From Paracoccus homiensis (GTDB lineage Bacteria; Pseudomonadota; Alphaproteobacteria; Rhodobacterales; Rhodobacteraceae): a stretch of 64,000 nucleotides of DNA. Shown piece after piece: positions 25,949-33,889 of this stretch. The notes beneath the pieces are model-generated. The model searched no databases. It saw nothing but the letters and a program-made list of their open reading frames with translations, and was not told where the DNA came from. Position numbers and translations under genes: made by a program. The stretch is taken from the NCBI RefSeq assembly GCF_900111675.1, contig NZ_FOHO01000003.1, positions 124,001 to 188,000 of the forward strand, given 5' to 3'. Each line of letters opens with the position of its first letter. Position 1 is the first letter of the stretch.

Positions 25949-27298
25949 CTAACCGTCCTGCCGCGGCGGGATGGGCGGATCGGTCAGCAGATCGTCGCGG
26001 AACGGATCGTTGAAACGGGCGGCGCGCACCGCGCGGGTCAGCACAAGGATGTCCGAACGCAGCTCGGCCACCATTTCGTCGCGGCCCTCGTTCAGGCGAT
26101 GGACCAGCCGGTCAATCGACTGTTCGACACCGGACAGGTCGGGGCCTGACATGCCACGCGCCTGTGCCATCTGCACCAATTGTTCCTGCCCCTCGGCCAT
26201 GCGGTTCAGCGAATCCGTCAGCGTGGCCCATCGCCCCAGCGAGGCTTCACGTTCCTGTTCGCTGCGATGGACCAGCGCCTCGATCGCCTCGGCCATGACG
26301 ACGGTCCGTTCATCGGCCATCGCCGCGGCCTCGTCACGCATGGCGTCGCGTTCGGCGTGAAACTGTTGCAGACGTTCCATATGCGCGGCCATCTGTTCCA
26401 TGAAGCCGGACATCGCGGCCTGATCGATGCCGTCACCTTCCGAACCCGCAAGGCTGATGCGGGTAAAGCCGGACAGCCATTCCTCCAACTCGCGGTAAAA
26501 GCGGTTCTGACCGTGGGTGACGAACAGTTCCAGCAGGCCCACGACCAGCGACCCCGCCAGACCCAGCAGCGAGGATGAAAACGCCGTCGCCATCCCGCCC
26601 AGCTGCGCCTCAAGACCCGACATCAGCTTGTCAAAGACCTGCAAACCGGTTTCGCCCTCTTGCGGGGCAAGCGCGCGGATGGTTTCGACAACGGCCGGAA
26701 CTGTGGTTGCAAGCCCGTAGAAGGTTCCCAGAAGTCCAAGGAAGATCAGCAGGTTCGACAGGTATCTTGTGATGTCGCGCAGCTCGTCGATGCGGGTCGC
26801 GACCGAGTCGAGGATCGAACGTGCCGACCCGGTCGAGATGACGCCCCCCACCGGGCCGCGCGTGCCCAGCAATGCCGCCAGCGGCGCCAGCAGGCGCGGT
26901 GGCACATCGCCGTCATCGGCACTGCGCGCCGCAACGCCCTTTTCGACCGCGCTGCGGCGGCGCCGGGCAAAACGCTCGATCCAGCTGACCGAGCGGATCA
27001 ACTGGCCGACCTGCCAGAAACAGGCCAGCACACCCAGCGCAAAGACCGCCAGAATCAGCCCGTTCAGCCACATGTTCGCCATGAAGATCGGCAGGATGCG
27101 GCCATAGGTGACCCAAGCCCCCGCCAGCACCAGCCCAAGCACCGTGACCATCATCAGGATCTGCCGGACAGGCTGCGAGAAATGCGGCTGACTGGGCATG
27201 TCGACCGCGGTCGCGCGCATGGCCCTGATCCGGCGGCTGGGCAGGGTCAGGCGGTCGTTGCGGTCGTCTGGCTCATGGCCGTTGCTGTGATCGCTCAA
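25949..27298 (-). CDS. MotA/TolQ/ExbB-like proton channel with coiled-coil tail
   Basis: About 449 residues. Two N-terminal helices (MMVTVLGLVLAGAWV and LNGLILAVFALGVLACFW), a cytoplasmic loop, and two further helices (NLLIFLGLLGTFYGLATTV and LLGLAGSLVVGLLELFV) match the ExbB/TolQ/MotA fold. The remaining ~200 residues are a helical tail. Together with the OmpA-like gene one base downstream it should form a proton-driven rotary complex. The start is uncertain: a TTG at 27298 is supported by codon pattern, and an ATG at 27220 is the conservative choice. Zorya ZorA also has a long tail, but no zorC, zorD or zorE is nearby. Confidence 0.82.
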   Translation of the reverse strand: MSDHSNGHEPDDRNDRLTLPSRRIRAMRATAVDMPSQPHFSQPVRQILMMVTVLGLVLAGAWVTYGRILPIFMANMWLNGLILAVFALGVLACFWQVGQLIRSVSWIERFARRRRSAVEKGVAARSADDGDVPPRLLAPLAALLGTRGPVGGVISTGSARSILDSVATRIDELRDITRYLSNLLIFLGLLGTFYGLATTVPAVVETIRALAPQEGETGLQVFDKLMSGLEAQLGGMATAFSSSLLGLAGSLVVGLLELFVTHGQNRFYRELEEWLSGFTRISLAGSEGDGIDQAAMSGFMEQMAAHMERLQQFHAERDAMRDEAAAMADERTVVMAEAIEALVHRSEQEREASLGRWATLTDSLNRMAEGQEQLVQMAQARGMSGPDLSGVEQSIDRLVHRLNEGRDEMVAELRSDILVLTRAVRAARFNDPFRDDLLTDPPIPPRQDG

Positions 27299-27382
27299 AT
27301 CAATGCCAATCCGTTGCGCTGCGCTGTCGGGGCCAAGTGTAGGGTGCCGCCAACAACTTGCCAAGCAAACAGAAAGATCGCG

Positions 27383-27940
27383 TTAATTTCCGAACCCGTG
27401 ATTGCCCGCGATCAGACGGCGCACATCGGCGGCCAGATCCTCCAGCATCGCGTCGGGCAGCCCGATCTGCGTCAGATGTTGCGTCGTGTTGAACAGATAT
27501 TCCGCGTTCGGGCCGCGTCCGCCATGCGCACGGGCGATGATCCGCGCCTGTTCGCGCACGCACAGGCCGCCCGCATATTGGTCATGATCGGGGCGCATCA
27601 CATAGGTCACGGCCTGCACCTCGCGCCCGTCTTCCAGCTGCAAGGGAACATGCGTTTCGCGATAGGCATGGGTAATCAGTTCGCGGGCCCGCAGATAGGC
27701 GGCCACTTTCGTGGCCTCATCCTCGGCGACGCGCATGGCAAGACCCTGGCAATGGCTTCCCGGCGCCTCGTCCAGGCCCAGGACAAGGCCCGGCACCTCT
27801 TCGGTGCCGCGGTAATGGGTCGACAGCAGGCAGAAACTGCGGGAATAGCCGTCAAGCCGCGCCTTGACGGATTCCACCGGCACGAAACCGGGATCCCACA
27901 TCAGCGATCCATAGCCGAAAACCCACATCTGCTGTGTCAT
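27383..27940 (-). CDS. chaC: glutathione-specific gamma-glutamylcyclotransferase (ChaC family)
   Basis: Cleaves glutathione to 5-oxoproline and cysteinyl-glycine in the cytoplasm. The 185-residue protein starts with the gamma-glutamylcyclotransferase motif WVFGYGSLMWDPGF. SFCLLSTHYRGTEEVPGLVLGLD contains the conserved R-G-T block, and RAHGGRGPNAEYLFNT is the typical C-terminal block. AAAGGA is 8 bases before ATG 27940. It stands upstream of the motor pair with an 84-base gap, so it may or may not share a transcript. Confidence 0.88.
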   Translation of the reverse strand: MTQQMWVFGYGSLMWDPGFVPVESVKARLDGYSRSFCLLSTHYRGTEEVPGLVLGLDEAPGSHCQGLAMRVAEDEATKVAAYLRARELITHAYRETHVPLQLEDGREVQAVTYVMRPDHDQYAGGLCVREQARIIARAHGGRGPNAEYLFNTTQHLTQIGLPDAMLEDLAADVRRLIAGNHGFGN

Positions 27941-28008
27941 GCATCCATCCTTTCCGTCCCTGAAATTTAGGGCAGGGCGGGGCGGGATGAAAGGGCCGCG
28001 ACGGTGCG

Positions 28009-28935
28009 TCAGCTGCCCCTTGCGCCGGGGGTGCGGCCGAAATCGGGGGCATCGGTGTCCTGACCGGCATCGATGATGCCCCGGCGGATCGCGCGGGTGC
28101 GGGTAAAATAATCGTGCAATTGCTGGCCATCACCCATGCGGATCGCCCGTTGCAGCATGAACAGCTCTTCGGTGAAGCGGCCCAGAATATCCAGTGTCGC
28201 CTCTCGGTTATGCAGGAACACGTCGCGCCACATCGTCGGGTCGCTGGCCGCGATACGGGTGAAATCGCGAAAGCCCGCGGCCGAATACTGAATCACCTCT
28301 TCATCGGTGACGCGCCGCAGATGGTCGGCCACGCCAACCATCGTATAGGCGATCAGATGCGGCGCGTGGCTGGTCACGGCCAGCACCAGATCGTGATGGC
28401 CCGCCTCCATCCGGTCGGTCTTGGCACCCATCGCGACCAGCAGGCGGTTCAGCCGGTCAAGCGCGTCCGGATCGGTGTCGGGCAGGGGGGTCAGAAGCCA
28501 CCAGCGGTTCCGGAACAGGCTGGCAAAGCCGGCCTTGGGCCCGGAATGTTCGGTCCCGGCCAGAGGGTGGCCGGGGATGAAATGGACATGTGCGGGCAGG
28601 TGCGGCCCGACCGTGTCGATCACATCCTGCTTGACCGAGCCGACATCGGTGATGATCGCGCCGGGTTTCAGATGGGGGGCGATCCGGGCAGCAACATCAC
28701 CCATCGCGCCGACCGGGACGGCCAGCACGATCAGATCCGCATCGGTGACGGCATCCGTCACGCTGTCGCAGACACGGTCGCACAGGCCGATCTCGCGCGC
28801 GGTGTCGCGGGTGGCGGCGCTGCGGGCAAAGCCGGTGATTTCGCGCGCAAGCCCGCCTTCGCGCATCGCATGGGCCATCGACCCGGCGATCAGGCCCAGA
28901 CCGATCAGGGCGACACGGTCGAAGATCACGCTCAT
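28009..28935 (-). CDS. tyrC: prephenate/arogenate dehydrogenase
   Basis: NAD(P)-dependent oxidative decarboxylation of prephenate or arogenate toward tyrosine. The 308-residue protein has the Rossmann motif GLGLIAGSMAHAM at residues 12-24, GSVKQDVID, PGHPLAGTEHSG with the catalytic His, and TSHAPHLIAY. No chorismate mutase or ACT domain is attached, so it is the monofunctional class. The start overlaps the hisC-like aminotransferase stop (ATGA), which suggests the aminotransferase may serve tyrosine/phenylalanine synthesis too. Confidence 0.92.
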   Translation of the reverse strand: MSVIFDRVALIGLGLIAGSMAHAMREGGLAREITGFARSAATRDTAREIGLCDRVCDSVTDAVTDADLIVLAVPVGAMGDVAARIAPHLKPGAIITDVGSVKQDVIDTVGPHLPAHVHFIPGHPLAGTEHSGPKAGFASLFRNRWWLLTPLPDTDPDALDRLNRLLVAMGAKTDRMEAGHHDLVLAVTSHAPHLIAYTMVGVADHLRRVTDEEVIQYSAAGFRDFTRIAASDPTMWRDVFLHNREATLDILGRFTEELFMLQRAIRMGDGQQLHDYFTRTRAIRRGIIDAGQDTDAPDFGRTPGARGS

Positions 28936-30026
28936 GCCCGCGCCCTTTCACCGGCCATGAAATCGGACAGGCATGCGACCACGCGGCGGCAGCCGGCTTC
29001 GTCGCCGACGGTGATGCGCAGCCCGTCGGGCAGGCCATAGCCCGCGACCCGGCGCACCAGGATGCCCGCATTGCGCAGTGCCTTGTCGGCAGCCTCGGCC
29101 TGTGCTGGGCTGGCGAAACGGGCCAGCAGAAAGTTCGCGTGGCTTTCATCGCAGGCAATGCCCATCTGAACGAATGCGTTGCGCATCCAGTCGCGCCATC
29201 TGGCGTTTTCGGTGGCACAATGGCGCGTGAAGTCCACATCGCGGATGGCGGCTTCGGCGGCTTCCATCTGTGCGTTCGACAGGTTGAAGGGCTGGCGAAT
29301 GCGGGTCAGCACCTCGATGATCTGGCGGCTGGCATAGCCCCAGCCGATGCGCAGCCCGCCCAGACCGTGGATCTTGCTGAAGGTGCGGGTCATGATCACA
29401 TTGGGGTGGCGATCGACCAGCGACGCGCCGCCGTCGAACCCCTCGGCGAATTCGGTATAGGCCCCGTCATGGACCAGCAGCACATGATCGGGCAGGTCGC
29501 TGGCAAGGCGCTGCAGCTGATCGGCGGGTAGCATGGTGCCGGTGGGGTTGGCCGGGTTCGCGATAAAGACGATGCGGGTCCGCGGGGTCACGGCGCCCAG
29601 GATCTGGTCGATATCGACGACGCGATCCCGCTCGGGCACGGTGACGGGAACGGCCCCGACCATCCGGGCCAGGATCGGATACATGGAAAAGCCGTGCTCG
29701 GTGGTGATCACCTCGTCGCCCGCCGCCGCGTAGGATTGCACGATGAATTGCAGAACCTCGTCCGATCCGACGCCACAGATGATCCGTTCGGGATCAAGGC
29801 CATGCACCTCGCCGATGGCACGCCGCAGCGGGGCGTGATCGGTCGCGGGATAGCGATGCAGCTGCGTGGCGGCGGCGGTGAAGGCCGCCTGCGCCGCAGG
29901 GCTGCATCCCAGCGGATTTTCGTTCGAGGACAGCTTCAGGACATCGGTCTGGCCCGACAGCGTGCTTTCACCGCTGACATATAATGCGATGTCCATGATG
30001 CCCGGCTTGGGTGCGATCTGCGTCAT
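28932..30026 (-). CDS. hisC: histidinol-phosphate (aromatic) aminotransferase
   Basis: A fold type I PLP enzyme of 364 residues. LSSNENPLGCSP is the HisC N-terminal hallmark; FIANPANPTGTML, VHDGAYTEF and the PLP-lysine segment RTFSKIHGLGGLRIGW follow. It exchanges amino groups between histidinol phosphate and glutamate. In many alphaproteobacteria the hisC gene coupled to tyrC also handles prephenate or aromatic acids, and here it overlaps tyrC by 4 bases. The start is ATG 30026 (GGAAGG 6 bases upstream) rather than the GTG two codons earlier. Confidence 0.92.
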   Translation of the reverse strand: MTQIAPKPGIMDIALYVSGESTLSGQTDVLKLSSNENPLGCSPAAQAAFTAAATQLHRYPATDHAPLRRAIGEVHGLDPERIICGVGSDEVLQFIVQSYAAAGDEVITTEHGFSMYPILARMVGAVPVTVPERDRVVDIDQILGAVTPRTRIVFIANPANPTGTMLPADQLQRLASDLPDHVLLVHDGAYTEFAEGFDGGASLVDRHPNVIMTRTFSKIHGLGGLRIGWGYASRQIIEVLTRIRQPFNLSNAQMEAAEAAIRDVDFTRHCATENARWRDWMRNAFVQMGIACDESHANFLLARFASPAQAEAADKALRNAGILVRRVAGYGLPDGLRITVGDEAGCRRVVACLSDFMAGERARA

Positions 30027-30088
30027 TGCCACCTTCCTTTGTTCGCCCGTTTAGTCATCGGCGGGCGACATGGGAAGGGGGCAGCGCC

Positions 30089-30943
30089 CTAGACGAAGTG
30101 AAAGTCGTCGGCGTCGATCAGGCCTGCATCGACCCCGACAAGGGTGACGCTGTTCTTGCCGAAGTTCAGAACCGTGTTGTCGCCACTGGACGAGACGCGG
30201 ATATCGGTGAAGTCGTCGAAAGGGCCAGTCATGCGGATCAGATCCTGACCGTCGGCGAAATCGCGGATGCGGTCGCGTCCCGATCCCGCGCCGAAGACAA
30301 AGACATCCGCGCCCAGGCCCCCGACCAGCAGGTCGTTCCCGCCCTGTCCGATCAGGACATCCGCGCCCTGATTGCCATGCAATGTGTCGGCGCCCACCCC
30401 GCCCAGCAGGCGATCATTGCCCGTCCCGCCGTGAAGCTGATCGGATCCGGACCCGCCCCACAGGATGTCGGCACCCGCGCCGCCGAACAGCGTGTCGTGA
30501 TCAAGGTTGCCAAACAGCCGATCGGCCCCGATCCCACCCGATATCGTGTCGGCCCCGCCACCGCCCAGAAGGTGATCGCTGCCGCCATTGCCCTTCATGA
30601 CGTCATTGCCGGAAAACCCGTTGACCCGGTCGGCCTTCGCCGACCCCAGGATTGTATCGGCCCGGGCCATGATTTGCTGCCACACCGGCAGCAGGTTGCC
30701 CTCGTGGGTGACATGCGATTCCAGGCGCTCGCTGGTGGCTATGCGGAAGTTCGAGAGGGTCACGATGGTATCGCCATGCTGACTTAGACTTACGCCATCC
30801 AGCCGATCATAGGCGTTCGAGACGACATCGATGCGATAGCCGTCGCTGTAGGTGATATATTCCTCGCCGGGGCCCCAGCGGAATCCGTCCAGATCGGTCC
30901 GGGCGGTCATGTCGAAGGATTCGTAAAGGCGGATCGTGGCCAT
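30089..30943 (-). CDS. RTX (hemolysin-type calcium-binding repeat) secreted protein
   Basis: A 284-residue acidic protein without an N-terminal signal peptide. Residues 100-216 hold about ten glycine-rich nonapeptides of GGxGxDxLx form (LLGGGGADTISGG, GGAGADILWGGSGSDQL, GGTGNDRLLGG). These bind calcium as a beta-roll. The C-terminal part (FADGQDLIRM ... DDFHFV) fits an uncleaved type I secretion signal ending in hydrophobic residues after acids. The first 90 residues match nothing I know, so the exported activity is unknown. No type I exporter (ABC plus membrane fusion) is adjacent; the tolC at 58.6 kb could be the outer-membrane part. An upstream gap of about 140 bases carries its promoter. 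Confidence 0.88.
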   Translation of the reverse strand: MATIRLYESFDMTARTDLDGFRWGPGEEYITYSDGYRIDVVSNAYDRLDGVSLSQHGDTIVTLSNFRIATSERLESHVTHEGNLLPVWQQIMARADTILGSAKADRVNGFSGNDVMKGNGGSDHLLGGGGADTISGGIGADRLFGNLDHDTLFGGAGADILWGGSGSDQLHGGTGNDRLLGGVGADTLHGNQGADVLIGQGGNDLLVGGLGADVFVFGAGSGRDRIRDFADGQDLIRMTGPFDDFTDIRVSSSGDNTVLNFGKNSVTLVGVDAGLIDADDFHFV

Positions 30944-31030
30944 TTTCGGATTTTGCCCAGACTGTTGCGTTATGTGCAGATTAGGGCAGTTTCAGATTCC
31001 CACAACGCGATAACACGGACAAGTTTAGGC

Positions 31031-31063
31031 AAAAGAAAAAGGCCGCCCCGAAGGACGGCCTTT
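31031..31063 (-). terminator. intrinsic terminator of rpsD
   Basis: AAAGGCCG (31038-31045) pairs with CGGCCTTT (31056-31063) around a 10-base loop. On the minus strand it follows the rpsD stop by 23 bases and leads into TTTTTCTTTT, a strong U tract. Confidence 0.9.
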
Positions 31064-31086
31064 GAAAGATCGTGGTCCGGCGAAGA

Positions 31087-31707
31087 TCAGTTCTTCGCGT
31101 AGAATTCGACGACCAGGTTCGGTTCCATCTGGACGGCGTAGGGAACGTCGCCCAGGGTCGGGGTGCGAACGAAGGTCGCGGTCATCTTGCTGTGGTCGGC
31201 TTCGACATAATCCGGCACGTCGCGCTCGGGCAGGGCGACGGCTTCCAGCACGATGGCCAGCTGACGCGAACGCTCGCGGATCGAGATCACGTCGCCTTCC
31301 TTCACGCGGTAGGAGGGGATGTTGACGCGCTGACCGTTCACTTCGACATGGCCGTGGTTCACGAACTGACGGGCGGCGAAGATGGTCGCGACGAATTTCG
31401 CGCGATAGACCACGGCGTCCAGGCGACGCTCCAGCAGGCCGATCAGGTTTTCACCGGTGTCGCCCTTGACGCGCTCGGCTTCGGCATAGATGCGGCGGAA
31501 CTGCTTTTCGGTCAGATCGCCGTAATAGCCTTTCAGCTTCTGCTTGGCGCGCAGCTGGGTGCCGAAATCCGACAGTTTCTGCTTGCGGCGCTGGCCGTGC
31601 TGACCGGGGCCGTATTCGCGACGGTTGACCGGCGACTTGGCGCGGCCCCAGATGTTTTCGCCCATGCGGCGGTCGATTTTGTACTTGGCAGACGTGCGCT
31701 TGCTCAC
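31087..31707 (-). CDS. rpsD: 30S ribosomal protein S4
   Basis: A primary 16S rRNA-binding protein that nucleates assembly of the 30S body. The 206-residue protein begins [20 protein letters not shown], the alphaproteobacterial form, followed by [18 protein letters not shown] and the S4 RNA-binding domain [14 protein letters not shown] ... [20 protein letters not shown]. The GTG start at 31707 is chosen because AAGGAGA is 6 bases upstream and matches the family start. It is monocistronic, away from the alpha operon, as is usual in alphaproteobacteria. A leader of about 95 bases with GC hairpins could allow autoregulation (inference). Confidence 0.97.
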   Translation of the reverse strand: MSKRTSAKYKIDRRMGENIWGRAKSPVNRREYGPGQHGQRRKQKLSDFGTQLRAKQKLKGYYGDLTEKQFRRIYAEAERVKGDTGENLIGLLERRLDAVVYRAKFVATIFAARQFVNHGHVEVNGQRVNIPSYRVKEGDVISIRERSRQLAIVLEAVALPERDVPDYVEADHSKMTATFVRTPTLGDVPYAVQMEPNLVVEFYAKN

Positions 31708-31805
31708 GGCTGATCTCCTTCTTTGTGTTTCGAAGGGCGTTGTCCTCTGGCCGAGGCCTGACAGGGATCCCCTCGCGGGGGCCACCAACACCAATGAAGG
31801 CCGCG

Positions 31806-31833
31806 CTTATAAGGGGCGCAGCGCAGTTGTCAA
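31806..31833 (-). promoter_or_regulatory. sigma-70 type promoter of rpsD
   Basis: On the minus strand a perfect -35 TTGACA (31828-31833) is followed after 16 bases by TATAAG (31806-31811) as -10. The -35 overlaps the stop codon of xylB, so rpsD transcription starts right at the end of that gene. This is the best promoter match I see in the window and fits a highly expressed ribosomal gene. Confidence 0.8.
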
Positions 31834-33248
31834 GCGCGCTGTTCCCGCAGCCGCGACAGGGCGTCCGACCATGCCGCCTGCTGCGTCGTGTCGGGGTCAA
31901 AGCGTGCCGCGATGCTGGGCTGACCCATCTCTTCAGGCCCGGCACCCGTCGCGGCCATCAGGCCCAGCCGCGCGGCCCCGAATCCGGCCCCGGTCTCTGC
32001 CCCGGCGGGGCGCAGCACCGGCACCCCCGTCGCCTGCGCCAGCATCGACAACCACAGATCCGAGCGAGCACCGCCCCCCATCGCGATCAGTGATTGCGCC
32101 CCGCCCCCTGCCTCGCGCAGCGCGGCCATGTTTTCCGCCAAGGCCAGGGCAACCCCTTCCATCACGGCCCGCGTCATGTCTTGCCGGGTCGCCTGTCCGG
32201 ACAGCCCGGTGAATCCAGCCCGCTGCGCCGGGTCGTTCAGGGGCGTCCGCTCGCCGCTGAGATAGGGCCAGAACGCGACTGCGCCGGGGGCCGTCGCCAC
32301 CGGGTCCAGTTCGGCCACCAACTCGCCCGCGCTGCGTCCGTTGATACCGGCCCACCAGTCCAGACAGGCCGCGGCGGACAGAATCACCCCCATCTGATGC
32401 CAGGAACCGGGCAGGGCATGGCAGAAGGCATGGATCGCGGTTTCAGGCGCGGGCAGAAACCGGTCGGTCGCCGCAAAGATCACCCCCGAGGTTCCCAGGG
32501 ACACAAGGCCGGGCCCCGGTCCGGTGATGCCCGCCCCGATTGCGGTCGCGGCATTGTCACCCGCACCGCCCGCGACCGGGATCCCGGCAGGCAGCCCCAG
32601 TTCCTGCGCGATATCTGCCCGCAATTGTCCCGCAACATCGCTGCCCTCGGCCAGGGCGGGCATGTGGCTGCGCGACAGTCCGGTGGCGGCCAGCAACGGG
32701 TCCGACCAATCCCGTGCCGCCGGATCGAACCAGGCGGTCCCCGAGGCGTCGGACATGTCGCTGATCGCGTCGCCCGTCAGCCAAAGGCGAAGGTAATCCT
32801 TGGGCAGCAGGACCCGTGCGACGCGCTCGAACAGGTTCGGCTCGTGCCGCCGCATCCACAGCAGCTTGGGCGCGGTGAAGCCCGCAAAGACCAGATTGCC
32901 GGTGATCGCGTGAAACTGCGGATCGGCGTCCAGTTGCGCGGCCTCGTCACGCGCCCGACCGTCATTCCACAGGATGGCGGGGCGCAGCAGCTGATCGTCA
33001 CGGTCCAGACATACCGCACCGTGCATCTGCCCCGACAGCCCGATCCCCTGCACCTGATCAAGCCCGTGATCCAGATCCCCGATCGCGGCCTTCGTGGCGC
33101 GGATCCAGGCGGCGGGATCCTGTTCGGACCACCCCGCAACGGGCGATTGAACGGTCAACCCTGCATGACCCGTGCCCAGAACCCGATGCGCGGCGTCGAT
33201 CAGCACAGCCTTCACGCCCGACGTGCCCAGATCTATCCCCAGAAACAT
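31830..33248 (-). CDS. xylB: xylulokinase
   Basis: An FGGY-family sugar kinase of 472 residues, converting D-xylulose to xylulose 5-phosphate. LGIDLGTSGVKAVL at the N-terminus is the phosphate-1 motif. GLSGQMHGAVCLD and AILWNDGRARDEA contain the XylB-specific substrate residues, and SLGTSGVIFAAT and YLSGERTPLNDP follow in the C-terminal domain. GAGGGAGA precedes the ATG. No xylose isomerase or sugar transporter gene adjoins it, which is unusual for xylB; the rest of the pentitol/xylose pathway must lie elsewhere. Confidence 0.92.
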   Translation of the reverse strand: MFLGIDLGTSGVKAVLIDAAHRVLGTGHAGLTVQSPVAGWSEQDPAAWIRATKAAIGDLDHGLDQVQGIGLSGQMHGAVCLDRDDQLLRPAILWNDGRARDEAAQLDADPQFHAITGNLVFAGFTAPKLLWMRRHEPNLFERVARVLLPKDYLRLWLTGDAISDMSDASGTAWFDPAARDWSDPLLAATGLSRSHMPALAEGSDVAGQLRADIAQELGLPAGIPVAGGAGDNAATAIGAGITGPGPGLVSLGTSGVIFAATDRFLPAPETAIHAFCHALPGSWHQMGVILSAAACLDWWAGINGRSAGELVAELDPVATAPGAVAFWPYLSGERTPLNDPAQRAGFTGLSGQATRQDMTRAVMEGVALALAENMAALREAGGGAQSLIAMGGGARSDLWLSMLAQATGVPVLRPAGAETGAGFGAARLGLMAATGAGPEEMGQPSIAARFDPDTTQQAAWSDALSRLREQRA

Positions 33249-33359
33249 GATTCTCCCTCGCTGGATGCTGCCCTCGAAGACTGTCTACGCCCCAAAGGCG
33301 TGAGGGGCAAAGACGATCGGGACCAGAAACCGACGGAAAGGGGTGCCGATGGGCGGCTG

Positions 33360-33671
33360 TCAGGCCAGTTCGCTCAACAGCTTCTGGCGGATCACGGCGC
33401 GATCCTCGCGGATCATGCCGGGGATCAGGAACAGATCGATCACCATCCACATCGCGACAAGGGCGATGGGCAGCCAGCCGATCAGGATCGGCGCCGTCAG
33501 CCAGCCGAGCCCCCACATCGCCAGCATCACCAACCCGCTCATATAGCGGCCCAGATACAGCCGATGCGCGCCAAAGCCCCACAGAAGAATCGCCAGCAGA
33601 TAGGCCACGAAAGGCGATTTCGCCTCATTCGCCACGCGTTGCTCGATTACCAGTTCCCGTGTGCTGCTCAT
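33360..33671 (-). CDS. TM2-domain membrane protein
   Basis: A 103-residue protein with a TM2 domain: a first helix FVAYLLAILLWGFGAHRLYL and a short turn GRYMSGLVMLAMWGLGWLTA, followed by a third hydrophobic part (IGWLPIALVAMWMVIDLFLI). The G-x-H-R-x-Y-LG pattern is diagnostic. The function of the bacterial family is unknown. GAGGA lies 8-9 bases before ATG 33671. It is upstream of xylB on the same strand with a 111-base gap. Confidence 0.85.
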   Translation of the reverse strand: MSSTRELVIEQRVANEAKSPFVAYLLAILLWGFGAHRLYLGRYMSGLVMLAMWGLGWLTAPILIGWLPIALVAMWMVIDLFLIPGMIREDRAVIRQKLLSELA

Positions 33672-33743
33672 CCGTCAGATCCTCGTTTTCAACCCTTGAT
33701 CTAGGTGCTGTCCGCGGCTTTGCAAGCCAGCCCATCTCCTGTG

Positions 33744-33784
33744 GCAAATATCCTCTGGGGGTCCGGGGGGCGAAGCGCCCCCGG
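33744..33784. repeat. GC-rich hairpin repeat typical of Rhodobacteraceae intergenic regions
   Basis: CCTCTGGGGGTCCGGGG and then CGAAGCGCCCCCGG form a hairpin (7-bp outer stem 33763-33769 with 33778-33784, bulged base, short inner stem, AAG loop). It is preceded by AAATATCCTCTGGGGG. I recall this consensus as a dispersed intergenic element in Paracoccus and relatives, often acting near gene ends. Only one copy is seen in this window, so the repeat status is from memory. Confidence 0.5.
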
Positions 33785-33889
33785 CATTCGCGGGACGCAA
33801 TCCCCAATCGCGCCCTACCATTCCCGACCCGCATGGGGTAGGAACCCGACAAACGATGACGGGCGCGGGCCCGAACGGACGGTTCAGAC

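Noticed and set aside
24250..27298. Zorya anti-phage defence system
   Set aside because: Only ZorA/ZorB-like motor components are present; no ZorC, ZorD or ZorE, and the flanks are chaC and housekeeping genes. Kept as an uncharacterised motor pair.
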